64,000 nucleotides of DNA from Micromonospora kangleipakensis (GCF_004217615.1 NZ_SHLD01000001.1:2294001-2358000), one strand, 5' to 3'; counted from the stretch's first letter, positions 29,427 to 40,801 are shown. Numbers and translations: made by a program. The notes: generated by a model not told the origin, from the letters alone.

Positions 29427-30898
29427 GCGACCTGACCAAGCTGACCGCCGTCGAGATCGCGGGTCTCGTCGCCAGCGGTGAGGCCTCCGCCGTCGAGGTG
29501 ACGCACGCCCACCTGGACCGGATCGCCGCCGTGGACGAACGAGTGCACGCCTTCCTGCACGTCGACGGCGAGGGCGCGCTGGCCGCCGCCCGCCGGGTGG
29601 ACGAGCGTCGGGCCGCCGGCGAGGAGCTGGGCCCACTGGCCGGCGTTCCGGTCGCGGTCAAGGACGTGCTCACCACCAAGGGCGTGCCCACCACCGTCGG
29701 GTCGAAGATCCTGGAGGGTTGGCGCCCGCCGTACGACTCGACCATCGTGCAGCGGCTTCGCGACGCCGGCACGGTGATGCTCGGCAAGACCAACATGGAC
29801 GAGTTCGCGATGGGCTCCTCCACCGAATACTCCGCGTACGGCCCGACGCACAACCCGTGGGACCTGGACCGGATCCCGGGCGGCTCGGGTGGCGGCAGCG
29901 CCGCGGCGCTGGCCGCGTACGAGGCGCCGTTGGCGATCGGCTCGGACACCGGCGGCTCGATCCGCCAGCCCGGCGCGGTCACCGGCACCGTCGGCGCGAA
30001 GCCCACCTACGGCGGCACCTCCCGGTACGGCCTGGTGGCGTTCTCCTCGTCGCTGGACACCCCCGGCCCGTGCGCCCGTACGGTGCTGGACGCCGCGCTG
30101 CTGCACCAGGTGATCGGCGGGCACGACCCGCGCGACTCCACCTCCATCCCGGCCCCGGTGCCGGATGTGGTGGCCGCCGCGAAGCTCGGCGCCACCGGCG
30201 ACCTGACCGGCGTGAAGCTCGGCATCGTCAAGGAGCTCACCGGCGAGGGCGCGGAGCCGGGCGTGATGGCCGCGTTCCGCGAGTCGGTCGACACCCTGGC
30301 GAAGCTGGGCGCCGAGATCGTCGAGGTCTCCTGCCCGCACTTCCGCTACGCGCTGTCGGCGTACTACCTGATCGCGCCGAGCGAGTGCTCCTCCAACCTG
30401 GCCCGCTTCGACGGCGTCCGGTTCGGCCTGCGGGTCGGCGACGACGGCAACCGGTCGCTGGAGGAGGTCATGTCGCTGACCCGGGAGGCCGGCTTCGGCC
30501 CCGAGGTCAAGCGGCGGATCATGCTCGGCACGTACGCGCTCTCCTCGGGCTACTACGACGCCTACTACGGCCAGGCGCAGAAGGTCCGGACGCTCATCAC
30601 CCGGGACTTCACCGCTGCCTTCGAGCAGGTCGACGCGCTGATCTCGCCGACCACGCCGTTCGTGGCGTTCCCGATCGGGGCGCGCACCTCGGACCCGTAC
30701 CAGATGTACCTGGCGGATCTGTTCACCATTCCGACCAACCTGTACGGCGGTCCGGGCATCTCGGTGCCCTGCGGCCTCTCCGACGGCCTGCCGGTCGGCC
30801 TGCAGGTGATGGCCCCGACGATGGCGGACGACCGGATGTACCGGGTCGCCGCCGCGCTGGAGTCCGTGGTCGGCACATTCACCCCACCGGCACTGTGA
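29423..30898 (+). CDS. gatA: Glutamyl-tRNA(Gln) amidotransferase subunit A
   Basis: A 491-residue amidase-signature subunit that releases ammonia from glutamine for conversion of Glu-tRNA(Gln) or Asp-tRNA(Asn). The Ser-cisSer-Lys triad is present at the canonical positions: Lys80 in PVAVKDV, Ser155 in [10 protein letters not shown] and Ser179 in [26 protein letters not shown] is the family motif. Ammonia passes through a tunnel to GatB. Overlaps gatC by four bases and precedes gatB by 13 bp. Confidence 0.97.
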   Translation: MSDLTKLTAVEIAGLVASGEASAVEVTHAHLDRIAAVDERVHAFLHVDGEGALAAARRVDERRAAGEELGPLAGVPVAVKDVLTTKGVPTTVGSKILEGWRPPYDSTIVQRLRDAGTVMLGKTNMDEFAMGSSTEYSAYGPTHNPWDLDRIPGGSGGGSAAALAAYEAPLAIGSDTGGSIRQPGAVTGTVGAKPTYGGTSRYGLVAFSSSLDTPGPCARTVLDAALLHQVIGGHDPRDSTSIPAPVPDVVAAAKLGATGDLTGVKLGIVKELTGEGAEPGVMAAFRESVDTLAKLGAEIVEVSCPHFRYALSAYYLIAPSECSSNLARFDGVRFGLRVGDDGNRSLEEVMSLTREAGFGPEVKRRIMLGTYALSSGYYDAYYGQAQKVRTLITRDFTAAFEQVDALISPTTPFVAFPIGARTSDPYQMYLADLFTIPTNLYGGPGISVPCGLSDGLPVGLQVMAPTMADDRMYRVAAALESVVGTFTPPAL

Positions 30899-30911
30899 GG
30901 CAGGAGCTCAG

Positions 30912-32411
30912 ATGACGACGACACTGCCCGCGTACGACGAGGTCGTCGCGCGCTACGAACCGGTGATCGGCCTGGAGACCCACGTCGAGCTGGGCACGAA
31001 CACCAAGATGTTCTGCGGCTGCCCGACCGACTTCGGCGGCGAGCCGAACACCCGGGTCTGCCCGGTCTGTTTGGGCCTGCCCGGTTCGCTGCCGGTGGCC
31101 AACAAGGCGGCCATCGAGGCGACGATCCGGATCGGCCTGGCGCTGAACTGCTCGATCGCCGAGTGGTGCCGGTTCGCCCGGAAGAACTACTTCTATCCGG
31201 ACATGCCGAAGGACTTCCAGATCAGCCAGTACGACGAGCCGCTCTGCTTCGACGGCTACCTGGACGTCGAGGTCAACGGCGAGCTGGTCCGGATCGGCAT
31301 CGAGCGGGTGCACCTGGAGGAGGACACCGGTAAGACGCTGCACGTCGGTGGCGCCACCGGCCGCATCCACGGCGCGACCGAGTCGCTGGTCGACTACAAC
31401 CGGGCCGGCATCCCGCTGGTCGAGATCGTCACCAAGCCGGTCCCCGGCACCGGCGCGCTGGCGCCGGAGGTGGCCCGGGCGTACGTCACCGAGCTGCGCG
31501 ACGTGATCCGCACGCTGGGCGTCTCCGACGTCCGGATGGAGGAGGGCTCGCTGCGCTGCGACGTCAACACCTCCCTCAACCTGCCGGGCGAGGAGTGGGG
31601 CACCCGCACCGAGACCAAGAACGTCAACTCGCTGCGTTCGGTCGAGCGGGCGGTCCGGTCGGAGATGCTGCGGCAGGCCTCGGTGCTCGACGCCGGCGGC
31701 AAGATCACCCAGGAGACCCGGCACTTCCACGAGGACACCGGCGACACCACGCCGGGCCGGTCCAAGGAGACCGCCACCGACTACCGGTACTTCCCGGAGC
31801 CGGACCTGGTGCCGCTCGCGCCGGACACCGCCTGGGTGGCCGAGCTGAAGGCCGCCCTGCCGGAGCTGCCCCGGCTGCACCGCCGCCGGCTCCAGCAGCA
31901 GTGGGGCCTCTCCGACCTGGACATGCAGTCGGTGCTCAACGCCGGCGCGGTCGAGCTGATCGAGCAGACCGTGGCCGCCGGCGCCACCCCGGCCGCCGCC
32001 CGCAAGTGGTGGCTGGGTGAGCTGTCCCGGCGGGCCAACGAGACCGGCATCGAGCTGGCCGACGTCGGGGCCACCCCGGCGCAGGTCGCCGAGCTCCAGG
32101 GCCTGGTCGACGCCGGCAAGCTCAACGACAAGCTGGCTCGGACGGTGCTGGAGGGCGTGGTCGCCGGCGAGGGTTCGCCGACCGAGATCATGACCAACCG
32201 CCACCTCGAGGTCGTCTCCGACACCGGCGCGCTCACCGCCGCCGTGGACGAGGCGATCGCCGCCAACCCGACCGTCGCGGACAAGATCCGCAGCGGCAAG
32301 GTCGCCGCGGCCGGCGCGCTGGTCGGCGCGGTCATGAAGACCACCCGCGGCCAGGCCGACGCCAAGACCGTCCGCGAGCTGATCCTGGCGCGCCTCGGCG
32401 TCCAGGGCTGA
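30912..32411 (+). CDS. gatB: Aspartyl/glutamyl-tRNA amidotransferase subunit B
   Basis: A 499-residue GatB that activates the misacylated tRNA and performs amidation. The N-terminal kinase-like domain has [19 protein letters not shown] (with Zn-binding cysteines, paired with [10 protein letters not shown]) and [15 protein letters not shown]; the C-terminal YqeY-like domain spans about residues 350-499 ([16 protein letters not shown]). ATG 30912 follows AGGAG. Last gene of gatCAB, followed by a terminator hairpin. Confidence 0.97.
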   Translation: MTTTLPAYDEVVARYEPVIGLETHVELGTNTKMFCGCPTDFGGEPNTRVCPVCLGLPGSLPVANKAAIEATIRIGLALNCSIAEWCRFARKNYFYPDMPKDFQISQYDEPLCFDGYLDVEVNGELVRIGIERVHLEEDTGKTLHVGGATGRIHGATESLVDYNRAGIPLVEIVTKPVPGTGALAPEVARAYVTELRDVIRTLGVSDVRMEEGSLRCDVNTSLNLPGEEWGTRTETKNVNSLRSVERAVRSEMLRQASVLDAGGKITQETRHFHEDTGDTTPGRSKETATDYRYFPEPDLVPLAPDTAWVAELKAALPELPRLHRRRLQQQWGLSDLDMQSVLNAGAVELIEQTVAAGATPAAARKWWLGELSRRANETGIELADVGATPAQVAELQGLVDAGKLNDKLARTVLEGVVAGEGSPTEIMTNRHLEVVSDTGALTAAVDEAIAANPTVADKIRSGKVAAAGALVGAVMKTTRGQADAKTVRELILARLGVQG

Positions 32412-32417
32412 GCCCAC

Positions 32418-32451
32418 CGGGGAGGCCGTCCGACCGGCGGCGGCCTCCCCG
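32418..32451 (+). terminator. Terminator of the gatCAB operon
   Basis: CGGGGAGGCCG pairs perfectly with CGGCCTCCCCG around a 12-base loop seven bases after the gatB stop, followed by CCTTCTTCG. Confidence 0.75.
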
Positions 32452-32523
32452 CCTTCTTCGAGTACGCGGCCACCCCGCATCCCCTCGCGAGGGCGTCAAC
32501 GGCGACGCCCGGATGGAGTCACC

Positions 32524-34881
32524 GTGAACCAGCACGACCTCGACGTCCTCGACGAGATCCAGCGCCGGGTGCTCTGGCTCGCCACCCGGATCGTGGACGC
32601 CGCCAACCACGACCGGAACACCGGCGACGGGGTGAAGGTCGGCGGGCACCAGGCGTCCAGCGCCTCGCTGGTCACCGCGATGACCGCGCTCTGGTTCGCC
32701 CACCTGGACGCCGAGGACCGGGTGGCCGTCAAGCCGCACGCCTCCCCGGTCTTCCACGCCATCCAGTACCTGCTCGGCAACCTGGACCGGTCGTACCTGC
32801 CGAAGCTGCGCGCGCGCGGTGGGCTCCAGTCGTACCCGTCGCGGACCAAGGACCCGGACGAGGTGGACTTCTCCACCGGCTCGGTCGGTCTCGGCGCGGC
32901 CGCGCCGCTCTTCGCCGCGGTCACCCGCCGCTACGTCGACGCGCACTTCGGCGCCCGGCCGCACTCCCGGTTCGTGGCGCTGATCGGCGACGCGGAGCTG
33001 GACGAGGGGAACATCTGGGAGGCCGTGGCCGACCCGGCCACCACCGGCCTGGGCAACGTGATGTGGCTGGTCGACTTCAACCGCCAGTCCCTGGACCGGG
33101 TCGTGCCGGGCATCCGGATCAACCAGTGGCGCGGCCAGTTCGAGGCCGCCGGCTGGCACGTGGTCGAGGTCAAGTACGGCCGCAAGCTCGCCGAGGCGTA
33201 CGCCCGGCCGGGCGGGGCGGCGCTGCGCGACTGGATCGACCGGATGCCGAACGAGCAGTACCAGTCGCTGTTCGGGCTGGCCGGGCCGGCGCTGCGCAAG
33301 CAGTTCCTCGACGGCGCGCCGGCCGAGGTGTCCGCCTTCGTCGCGGACGTCGCGGACGACGAGCTGGGCCCGCTCGTCACCGACCTGGGCGGCCACGACC
33401 TGACGGCGATGCTCGACGCGTACGCGCAGTGCGACGCGGTCACCGACCGGCCCAGCGTGGTCTTCGCGTACACGGTCAAGGGCTGGGGGCTGCCGATCGC
33501 CGGCAACCCGCGCAACCACTCGGCGCTGCTGACCACCGACCAGGTCGACGTGCTGCGCGCCGCGCAGGGCCTCACGCCGGAGACCGAGTGGGACCGCCTC
33601 GACCCGGCGTCCCCGGCCGGCATCCGGGCCGGCGAGCGTCGGGAGGCGCTGGCCCGCGCGCCCCGCGAGCGGGCGCTGGGGGTCACCGTCCCGGAGACCA
33701 CGAAGGTACGCGCGAACAAGCCGGTCTCCACCCAGGAGGTCTTCGGCCGGGTGCTGGTCGACCTGGCCCGGGATCCCGCCGTGGCGCCCTACCTGGTGAC
33801 CACCGCGCCGGACGTGGCCACCTCCACCAACCTCGCCGGGTTCATCAACAAGACCGGTGTCTTCGCCCCCACCGAGCAGCGCTCCTGGACCGAGGACCGG
33901 ATGCTGCGCTGGACGGAGAGCCCGTCGGGCCAGCACATCGAGCTGGGCATCTCGGAGATGAACCTGTTCCTGCTGCTGGGTCAGCTCGGCCTCTCCTGGG
34001 ACCTGTCGGGGCAGCCGCTGCTGCCGGTCGGCACGGTCTACGACCCGTTCGTGCTGCGCGGCCTGGACGCATTCCTCTACGGCACCTACTCCGGCTCCCG
34101 GTTCGTGGTGGCGGGCACCCCGTCCGGCATCACCCTGGCCCCGGAGGGCGGCGCCCACCAGTCCACCATCACCGCCTCGGTCGGCCTGGAGCTGCCCGGG
34201 GTGACCTTCCTCGAGCCCGCGTACGCGGGCAGCCTGGACTGGCTGCTCTGCGACGCGCTGGGCCAGATCGCCGGGGGCGCGGCGCCGGCCGCCACCGCCG
34301 CGCCGGCGGAGGACGGGGCGTACTACTTCCGGCTCAGCACCCGCCCGATCGACCAGGCGCCGTTCGAGGCGGCGCGGGCCCGGATCGGCGACGCGGTGCT
34401 GCGCCGGCAGGTGGTCGCCGGGGCGTACCGGCTGGTGGACGCGCACCAGGCGTACCCGCAGCTGGCGGACGCCCCGGTGGTGCAGCTCGCCGCCTCCGGC
34501 GCGGTGCTGCCGGAGGTCCTCGCGGCCGCCGCGGAGCTGGCGGAGGAGGGGGTGGCCGCGCACGTCGTGGACGTCACCTCGCTGGACCGGCTCTACCGGG
34601 CCTGGCAGCGGACCCTGCGGCAGGGCGTCCGGACGGCGACCGTGCCGAGCGTGCCGGGCGCGCTGCGGTCGGCCTTCGCGGACCGGGTGCCGGTGGTCAC
34701 CGTGCACGACGCCGCCTCGCACGCGATGGCCTGGCTCGGTTCGGCGCTCGGCGCCCCGGCGGTGCCGCTCGGGGTGGACGAGTTCGGCCAGTCCGGCAGC
34801 GTGCAGGAGCTGTACGAGCTGCACGACCTGCTGCCCGGCAGCATCGTCAACGCCGCCCTGGCCGCCCTGTCGCTGCGCTGA
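32524..34881 (+). CDS. AceE/transketolase-like ThDP-dependent E1 enzyme
   Basis: A 785-residue homodimeric-type ThDP enzyme resembling pyruvate dehydrogenase E1 and transketolases. VGGHQASSASLVTAMTAL (about 39-56) and VKPHASPVFHAIQYLLG are AceE-like cofactor regions; the ThDP motif is GDAELDEGNIWEA then VDFNRQSLD. The transketolase-like second half includes ELGISEMNLFLLLGQLGLSW with its cofactor-activating Glu, and GAHQSTITASVGLELPGV. GVDEFGQSGSVQELYE closes the C-terminal domain. No E2 or E3 gene is nearby. The substrate, perhaps pyruvate or another 2-oxoacid, is inferred. GTG start follows GGATGGAG. Confidence 0.82.
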   Translation: MNQHDLDVLDEIQRRVLWLATRIVDAANHDRNTGDGVKVGGHQASSASLVTAMTALWFAHLDAEDRVAVKPHASPVFHAIQYLLGNLDRSYLPKLRARGGLQSYPSRTKDPDEVDFSTGSVGLGAAAPLFAAVTRRYVDAHFGARPHSRFVALIGDAELDEGNIWEAVADPATTGLGNVMWLVDFNRQSLDRVVPGIRINQWRGQFEAAGWHVVEVKYGRKLAEAYARPGGAALRDWIDRMPNEQYQSLFGLAGPALRKQFLDGAPAEVSAFVADVADDELGPLVTDLGGHDLTAMLDAYAQCDAVTDRPSVVFAYTVKGWGLPIAGNPRNHSALLTTDQVDVLRAAQGLTPETEWDRLDPASPAGIRAGERREALARAPRERALGVTVPETTKVRANKPVSTQEVFGRVLVDLARDPAVAPYLVTTAPDVATSTNLAGFINKTGVFAPTEQRSWTEDRMLRWTESPSGQHIELGISEMNLFLLLGQLGLSWDLSGQPLLPVGTVYDPFVLRGLDAFLYGTYSGSRFVVAGTPSGITLAPEGGAHQSTITASVGLELPGVTFLEPAYAGSLDWLLCDALGQIAGGAAPAATAAPAEDGAYYFRLSTRPIDQAPFEAARARIGDAVLRRQVVAGAYRLVDAHQAYPQLADAPVVQLAASGAVLPEVLAAAAELAEEGVAAHVVDVTSLDRLYRAWQRTLRQGVRTATVPSVPGALRSAFADRVPVVTVHDAASHAMAWLGSALGAPAVPLGVDEFGQSGSVQELYELHDLLPGSIVNAALAALSLR

Positions 34882-34887
34882 GCCGCG

Positions 34888-36501
34888 TCAGCGGGTCGGG
34901 CTCGGGCTGGCCGGCTCGGGCCCGCCGCGGGTCGGTGTGGGGGTGACCGGCACCTCCGCGCCCTGCGCCGGATCCTTGATCACGTGCCGCTCCAGGTTGA
35001 CCTGCGCCTGGCCGGTCCCGCCCACGGTGATGTCGTCGTACGCCTGAAGCATCTTCTGCTGGTCGAAGTAGAGCACCGACATCGACAGCGGGGTGGGCTT
35101 CTCGCCCTCCAGGCCGCGCAGCCCGGCGCCACCGGTGGAGCCCTCCACGAACAGCTGCGTCGGCTGCTTCCCCGGCACCTGCGGCAGCTTGGACACCTGC
35201 CGGGCGTGGGTGTGCCCGGCAAGCACCAGCGGGCAGGTGCCGGAGAGCGGTCCGGCCGAGGCGGGGTCGTGCACCAGCGCGATGTTCACCGGGCGCGGCG
35301 AGCCGGTGACGGTGGTGGCGAGCTTCTCGCCGGCGCCGATCACCTGGTCGGCCACCTGCTTCGTCAGGCCGCTGCCCGCCGGTGAGGTGTTCTTGTCCGG
35401 GGTGAACCGGGGGTCGCCGATCCCGGCCACGGTCAGCCCGGCCACCGTGGTCGTCGAGTTGTCCAACACGATCGCGTTCGGTTGCTGAGCCACCGCCGCG
35501 GCCGTCCTCGCCGAGTCGTGGTTGCCGCGGATGTAGACGTACGGCTTCTTGAGCAGAGCGATCGAGCCGACGAAGGACGCCTCCGGCTCGCTGCCCCAGT
35601 CGGTGATGTCGCCCGTGTCGATCACCACGTCGATGCCGAACTGCTCCACCACCGTCCGGATCAGCTGCCACCCCGTCGGGTTGAGGTGCATGTCCGAGAC
35701 GTGCAGCACCCTCGTGGTGCCGGGCGCCGGCTCGTAGACGGGCAGCGCCGAGACGGTGGTGTAGAGCTGGCTGACGTTGCCCACCAGCCGCTGGAGCTGC
35801 TCGGCGTACTTCGTGTAGTCGTTGGCGATCCGGCGCGCGTCACCGACGATCGCCGGGGCGTTGACCAGCAGTCCCTCGTACCGGGGCTCCTCGATCGCCT
35901 GCGGGCGCATGGTCACCGCGGCCAGCCCAAGGCTGCCGGCCGTGATCATCAGGGCCAGCCCACCGGCCCAGGCCGTCCGCCGGGTGTCGCGGAAGACCAG
36001 CCCCGCCAGCAGCAGGGTGGCCAGCAGAGTCGCGCCCAGCGTCTTCAAACCCAGGCGCATCACCCCGGCGCGGACGTCGGCGACGGCGGACTGGCTGGCC
36101 CGGCTGATGCTCGCCGGGTCGTCGATCAGCGCCTGGGTCCGCCGCTGGTCCAGCGCGCCCAGCCGCACCGTGAGGTAGGTCGGCCCGTCGTGGCTGTTCA
36201 GCAGCAGCGCGCCCAGCGGCGGGACGTCGACGGTGGTGCCACCGTGGAGCGACGGGCTCAGGTCGAGCTCCGCCCGGAACGGCCCGATGTCGGTGCCGAC
36301 GTGCCCGCCGGCGTACGTGCCGGCGACCACCCCACCCAGGGCGACCGCCAGGATGGCCAGCGCCACGCCGACCCGCCGCAGCCAGCCGCTCCGCCACGAC
36401 CGGGCGGCACGCCGCGGCCAGCTCGCCCAGCGTCGGGCCCGTCCGGTCGCCGGGGTGCCCTCGCCCCCGGTGTCGCGCTGCTCGTTCTCCTGGCCGTCCA
36501 T
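34888..36501 (-). CDS. Membrane-anchored metallophosphoesterase
   Basis: A 537-residue protein: cytoplasmic basic N-terminus, one TM helix (about 44-63), a short domain, then two or more TM helices (about 153-197) and a calcineurin-like phosphoesterase domain from about 262. Metal-ligand motifs are complete: HVSDMHLNP (Asp270/His272), DTGDITDWG, RGNHDSA (about 325-331) and LAGHTHARQ. The tail is Pro/Thr rich and ends PASPSPTR. The active site probably faces outside the cell. Likely substrates are phosphodiesters or nucleotides; identity unknown. Convergent with the AceE-like gene. Confidence 0.88.
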   Translation of the reverse strand: MDGQENEQRDTGGEGTPATGRARRWASWPRRAARSWRSGWLRRVGVALAILAVALGGVVAGTYAGGHVGTDIGPFRAELDLSPSLHGGTTVDVPPLGALLLNSHDGPTYLTVRLGALDQRRTQALIDDPASISRASQSAVADVRAGVMRLGLKTLGATLLATLLLAGLVFRDTRRTAWAGGLALMITAGSLGLAAVTMRPQAIEEPRYEGLLVNAPAIVGDARRIANDYTKYAEQLQRLVGNVSQLYTTVSALPVYEPAPGTTRVLHVSDMHLNPTGWQLIRTVVEQFGIDVVIDTGDITDWGSEPEASFVGSIALLKKPYVYIRGNHDSARTAAAVAQQPNAIVLDNSTTTVAGLTVAGIGDPRFTPDKNTSPAGSGLTKQVADQVIGAGEKLATTVTGSPRPVNIALVHDPASAGPLSGTCPLVLAGHTHARQVSKLPQVPGKQPTQLFVEGSTGGAGLRGLEGEKPTPLSMSVLYFDQQKMLQAYDDITVGGTGQAQVNLERHVIKDPAQGAEVPVTPTPTRGGPEPASPSPTR

Positions 36502-36625
36502 GCTGAAATTCTGACCTGCCCGTCGAGGGATCTTGGCAAACCCGATAGAAGCCGGCGCGTCCTCACCTGCCCGACCCGCGTGTCGGCTCCGCCCCGGGCG
36601 GAGCCGGCCGGCTACGGCGGGTCGG

Positions 36626-37801
36626 TCAGCTGCGCCCGGCCCCGCCGCCAGCGAAGACCAGCCGCAGGATGCGGTCGTCCTCCGGCGCCGGCTGGCCCCG
36701 CCCGTCCCGGTTGGAGGTGGTGACCCAGAGCGATCCGTCCGGGGCGCTGGCCACGGCCCGGAGCCGACCGTACTTCCCGGTCAGCAGCTCGCGGGGCTGG
36801 CCGAGCACGGTGCCCTTGTCGGTCAGCTCGACCAGCCAGAGCCGCTCGCCGCGCAGACACGCGGTGACCAGCAGCCGCTCGGCCGCGGCGAGTCCGGAGC
36901 AGGAGGCCTCGGAGGTGCGCCACTGCACGATCGGGTCGGCGTACCGCTTGTCGCCGGCCCGCCCCTCGACCTGCGGCCAGCCGTAGTTGCCGCCCCGGGT
37001 GATCTGGTTGATCTCGTCCCAGGTGTTCTGGCCGAACTCGACGGCGTACATCCGCTTCGCCGCGTCCCAGGCGAAGCCCTGGACGTTGCGGTGCCCCAGC
37101 GACCAGACCGGCGAGCCGGGGAAGGGGTTGCCGGCCGCCGGCTTCCCGTCCGGGTTGATCCGGAGGATCTTGCCGCCGAGGCTCTTGCGGTCCTGAGCGT
37201 TCGCCTGCCGGCCGGCGTCACCGGTGCTGGCGTACAGGCTGCCGTCCGGGCCGAAGGCGAGCCCGCCGCCGTTGTGGTTCCCGGCGGCCGGGATGCCGGT
37301 GAGGATCGGGGTGGGCCGCCCGCCGAGCGGCATCCGGGCGATCCGGTTGTCCTGTGTGGTCGTGTAATAGACGAAGACCGTGCGGTCCCTGGCGTAGGAC
37401 GGGGAGACGGCGATGCCCAGCAGCCCGCCCTCCCCGCCGGCCGCCACGTCCGGCACGGTCTGCACGACGGTGACGGTCAGCCCCTCCGGCCCGGAGCCGG
37501 GGCCCACCTGGAGGATCCGTCCGCTGTCCCGCTCGGTGACCAGCGCGGCGCCGTCGGGCAGGAAGGCGATGGCCCACGGCACCCGCAGCCCCTTGGCCAG
37601 CACCGTGGCCACCACCTGCTGGCCGGCGCCGCCCGCGCTGGCCGTCGCCGACGGTGTGGGGAGGTTCGGCGGCTCGCCGGCCGGGTCGGGCCCGGGCTCG
37701 CCGAAGGCGCAGCCGGCGGTGCCCAGCAGCAGCGCCGCGCAGGACGCCGCGAGCGCCGCCCGGAGGCGGCCGATGCGGGGGTACGGGGGAGGGGCGCTCA
37801 C
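36626..37801 (-). CDS. PQQ-dependent sugar dehydrogenase-like lipoprotein
   Basis: A 391-residue secreted beta-propeller protein of the soluble aldose sugar dehydrogenase (YliI/GdhB-like) family. The lipobox GTAGC is at residues 27-31 after a hydrophobic signal core ([11 protein letters not shown]), followed by a Pro/Ala/Ser spacer. Propeller motifs include [51 protein letters not shown], the Ca/PQQ-region [11 protein letters not shown] and [11 protein letters not shown]. Whether PQQ is bound needs testing; many actinobacterial members lack PQQ supply. GTG 37801 start; the frame continues upstream without signal-like sequence. Confidence 0.87.
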   Translation of the reverse strand: MSAPPPYPRIGRLRAALAASCAALLLGTAGCAFGEPGPDPAGEPPNLPTPSATASAGGAGQQVVATVLAKGLRVPWAIAFLPDGAALVTERDSGRILQVGPGSGPEGLTVTVVQTVPDVAAGGEGGLLGIAVSPSYARDRTVFVYYTTTQDNRIARMPLGGRPTPILTGIPAAGNHNGGGLAFGPDGSLYASTGDAGRQANAQDRKSLGGKILRINPDGKPAAGNPFPGSPVWSLGHRNVQGFAWDAAKRMYAVEFGQNTWDEINQITRGGNYGWPQVEGRAGDKRYADPIVQWRTSEASCSGLAAAERLLVTACLRGERLWLVELTDKGTVLGQPRELLTGKYGRLRAVASAPDGSLWVTTSNRDGRGQPAPEDDRILRLVFAGGGAGRS

Positions 37802-37853
37802 CCGGCCCAGCCTAGTGCGGCCGGCCGACGATCCGGGCGCGACAACTCGCGCG

Positions 37854-39665
37854 TCAACGTGCCCGGAGGGCGAGCAGGGCGACGTCGTCCTCCGCGCGGT
37901 GCGCCGTGGCGAGCAGTTGGTCGCAGAGGTCACCCAGCGGCAGCTTCGCCGCGCCGGCGAGCCGGTCGACCAGCTCGGCCAGCCCCTCGTCGATCGAGCG
38001 GTCCCGCCGCTCGATCAGGCCGTCGGTGTAGAGCAGCAGCGTGTCGCCCGACGCGAGCGCCAGCTCCCGGCTGGTCCGGCGGGTCGGGCGGGCCAGGCCG
38101 AGCAGCGGCTCCCGCGCCTCGTCGAGCACCTCGACCGAGCCGTCCGCGCGGATCAGCAGCGGCGCCGGGTGCCCGGCGTTGCACCAGGTCACCGCGAGCC
38201 CGTGGGCCCCGGTCGGGCGTACCCGGGCCAGGATGGCGGTGGCCACCGTGGGGATGCGCAGCCCGCGGATCGCCCCGTCCAGGTGGGTCATCAGGTCGCC
38301 CACCGCGTCGGTGCGGCCGTACGCGTTGCCGCGGACCAGGTTGCGGAGCTGACCCATGGTCGCCGCCGCCTCGATGTCGTGGCCGGCGACGTCGCCGATG
38401 GCGGCGATCAGGTCGCCGTCGGGCTGGACGAAGGCGTCGTACCAGTCGCCGCCCACCTCCACCCGGTCCGCGGCGGCCAGGTAGCGCGCCGCGAGCTCGA
38501 TGTCGGGCACCACGGGCAGGTGGGGCAGCATGCTGTGCTGCAGCACCTCGGCGACGTGCCGCTGCTCGCCGTACATCCAGCTGTTGCCGACCGCCTGGCC
38601 GGCGCGCCGGCCGATGTCCAGCGCGGTCTGCAGGTCACCGTCGTCGAACGCCCGCCGTTGCACCCCGCTGACCAGGGTGATGCAGCCGATCGTGCCGGCC
38701 CGCCCGGGCGCGGTGACCGGCACGCTGAGCTGGGAGGCGATGCCGAGGCGGGTGGCCAGCGGCGGCAGCTCGGGATCGGTGGTGCCGCGCTCGACGTCGG
38801 CCACGCCGGCCGCGCTGCCGAGGACCGGCCGACCGGTACGCAGCACCGACCGGATGATCGACTCCGGGCCGAGGCCGGTGACCATCAGCTCGGCGAAGCG
38901 CGCCACGTCGGCGGCCCGGTCCGGGTCCCGGTGCACGGCCGAGACGGTGCGCGGCGCGCCGGCCGGGTCGACCAGGGTGACCAGGCACCAGTCCGCCAGC
39001 AGCGGCACCATCGCGTGACTCAGCCGGCTCACCGCCGTGGTGATGTCCAGCGTGCCGGCGAGGATCTCGCTCATGCCGGCGAGCATGGCGAGGCGGTCGT
39101 GCGCCTCCTCGGCGTGCCGGCGGGCCACCTCGGCGCCCTCCAGCGCGATCCGCAGCCGCAGCTCGGAGGAGCAGGCGGCGGCCAGGTCGGCGAGGGTGCG
39201 CAGCTGCTCGGCGGTCCAGGCCCGGGGCTTGCTGTCGATCGCGCAGAGCGAGCCGAGGACCCGGCCGTTCAGGTCGGTCAGCGGGATGCCGGCGTACGCG
39301 ACCACGCCCAGGTCCTCAATGGCCAGGTTCCGGCGGACCCGCGGGTAGAGCCGGGCGTCCGGCAGCACCATCGGCACCTCGAGGTCGACCACGTGCTGGC
39401 AGAACGAGTGGCTCAGCGGGGTCTGCCGCCGGCCGGCCCACGGCTCGGGGAGGCCGACCGCGCCGGGGAAGAACTGCCGCTCCGGCGAGACCAGCGAGAC
39501 CAGCGCGACCGGTACGTCGAGCAGGTCGCTGACCAGCCGGGCGAACCGGTCGAAGGCCTCGTCGGGCGCGGCGTCCAGCCGGGTCTCGGCGAGTGCCCGC
39601 AGCCGCTCCGGCTCGGTGAGCGCCGGGATGGGCGCAGCCGGACGTTCGGCGGTTTCCTCGGTCAT
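37854..39665 (-). CDS. GAF-GAF-PP2C (SpoIIE-type) serine phosphatase
   Basis: A 603-residue sensor phosphatase. A first GAF domain (about 25-170: [20 protein letters not shown], then [15 protein letters not shown]), a second GAF (about 200-365) and a SpoIIE/PP2C catalytic domain (about 385-603) with [43 protein letters not shown] and [14 protein letters not shown]. The metal-binding Asp residues in GGDWYD, GDVAGH and LLYTDG are kept. Such RsbU-like enzymes dephosphorylate anti-sigma-antagonists. No anti-sigma genes are adjacent. ATG 39665 is preferred to an upstream in-frame start. Confidence 0.93.
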   Translation of the reverse strand: MTEETAERPAAPIPALTEPERLRALAETRLDAAPDEAFDRFARLVSDLLDVPVALVSLVSPERQFFPGAVGLPEPWAGRRQTPLSHSFCQHVVDLEVPMVLPDARLYPRVRRNLAIEDLGVVAYAGIPLTDLNGRVLGSLCAIDSKPRAWTAEQLRTLADLAAACSSELRLRIALEGAEVARRHAEEAHDRLAMLAGMSEILAGTLDITTAVSRLSHAMVPLLADWCLVTLVDPAGAPRTVSAVHRDPDRAADVARFAELMVTGLGPESIIRSVLRTGRPVLGSAAGVADVERGTTDPELPPLATRLGIASQLSVPVTAPGRAGTIGCITLVSGVQRRAFDDGDLQTALDIGRRAGQAVGNSWMYGEQRHVAEVLQHSMLPHLPVVPDIELAARYLAAADRVEVGGDWYDAFVQPDGDLIAAIGDVAGHDIEAAATMGQLRNLVRGNAYGRTDAVGDLMTHLDGAIRGLRIPTVATAILARVRPTGAHGLAVTWCNAGHPAPLLIRADGSVEVLDEAREPLLGLARPTRRTSRELALASGDTLLLYTDGLIERRDRSIDEGLAELVDRLAGAAKLPLGDLCDQLLATAHRAEDDVALLALRAR

Positions 39666-39864
39666 CGGCCACCTGTCTGCGGGCGGGGGAGCGCCGGACG
39701 ACGCTCCGTCATCGGTTATACCCGGCGGTGCGGTCCGGCATCTCGGCCGAACCGCAGTCGTCAAGGTCACGTTGCCCGCGTACCGGGGCGATTCACCAGG
39801 TATGACCGGCATATCCGGACACCGCGCGGTCGTCCGCGGGCGCGGACGGTTATCGTCGGCGGTC

Positions 39865-40791
39865 GTGAAGGTATGGATCCCGCACCGCGCCGGTCACGCC
39901 CTCCTCGGTGAGCTGCCCCCGGGCGTCACCGTGGACGTCATGGAGGACCCGGCCCGGTTCCCGTCAGCCCCGGACGATGTGCGGTTCTGGGTGCCGCCGT
40001 TCCTCGCCGGTCCCGCCGCCGGCGCCCTGCTGGCCGAGCTGCCCGACCTCGAGGTGGTGCAGCTGCTCTCCGCCGGGGCGGACGCCTGGGTGGGCCGGAT
40101 GCCCGCGGGCATCACCCTCTGCGACGCCCGCGGGGTGCACGACTCGGCCACCGCCGAGTGGGTGGTCGCCGCCGTCCTGTCCCAGCTGCGCGGCTTCGGT
40201 CCGCTGGCCCGGGCCCAGGGGCGTCGCGAGTGGGCGTATGACGAGGTGGCCCCCACCGACGAGCTGGCCGGCAAGCGGGTGCTGATCGTCGGCGCCGGCT
40301 CGATCGGCGCGGCGGTCCGGGCCCGACTGGCCCCGTTCGAGGTCACCTTCACCCTGGTCGCCCGCACCGCCCGGCCCGCCGAGGGGGTGCACGGGGTGGA
40401 CGAGCTGCCCGGCCTGCTGCCGGAGGCGGACGTGGTGGTGCTGCTGGTGCCGCTGACCGAGCAAACCCGCGGCCTGGTCGACGAGAAGTTCCTCGCCGCG
40501 ATGCCCGACGGCGCGCTGCTGGTCAACGCGGCCCGCGGCCCGGTGGCCCGGACGTCGGCGCTGGTCGCCGAGCTGACCACCGGTCGTCTCCGGGCCGCGC
40601 TGGACGTCACCGATCCCGAGCCGCTCCCCGCCGACCATCCCCTGTGGGGGCTGCCGAACGTGCTGCTCACCCCGCACGTCGCCGGCTCGGTGCGCGGCCT
40701 CCTGCCGCGGGCGTACCGGCTGGTGGGGGAGCAGCTGCGCCGGTTCGCGGCCGGCGAGCCGCTGGTCAACCGGGTGGTGGACGGCTACTGA
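39865..40791 (+). CDS. D-isomer-specific 2-hydroxyacid dehydrogenase
   Basis: A 308-residue NAD-dependent dehydrogenase that interconverts 2-hydroxy and 2-oxo acids. NAD-binding GAGSIGAAVRARL (Rossmann GxGxxG) is followed by the Arg region VNAARGPVARTSALV, the Glu in DVTDPEPLPADHPLW and the His in NVLLTPHVAGS. These are the usual Arg-Glu-His catalytic set. The substrate is unknown. GTG start at 39865; short leaderless-like start close to the divergent phosphatase gene start. Confidence 0.88.
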   Translation: MKVWIPHRAGHALLGELPPGVTVDVMEDPARFPSAPDDVRFWVPPFLAGPAAGALLAELPDLEVVQLLSAGADAWVGRMPAGITLCDARGVHDSATAEWVVAAVLSQLRGFGPLARAQGRREWAYDEVAPTDELAGKRVLIVGAGSIGAAVRARLAPFEVTFTLVARTARPAEGVHGVDELPGLLPEADVVVLLVPLTEQTRGLVDEKFLAAMPDGALLVNAARGPVARTSALVAELTTGRLRAALDVTDPEPLPADHPLWGLPNVLLTPHVAGSVRGLLPRAYRLVGEQLRRFAAGEPLVNRVVDGY

Positions 40792-40801
40792 CCGGGCCGG
40801 C

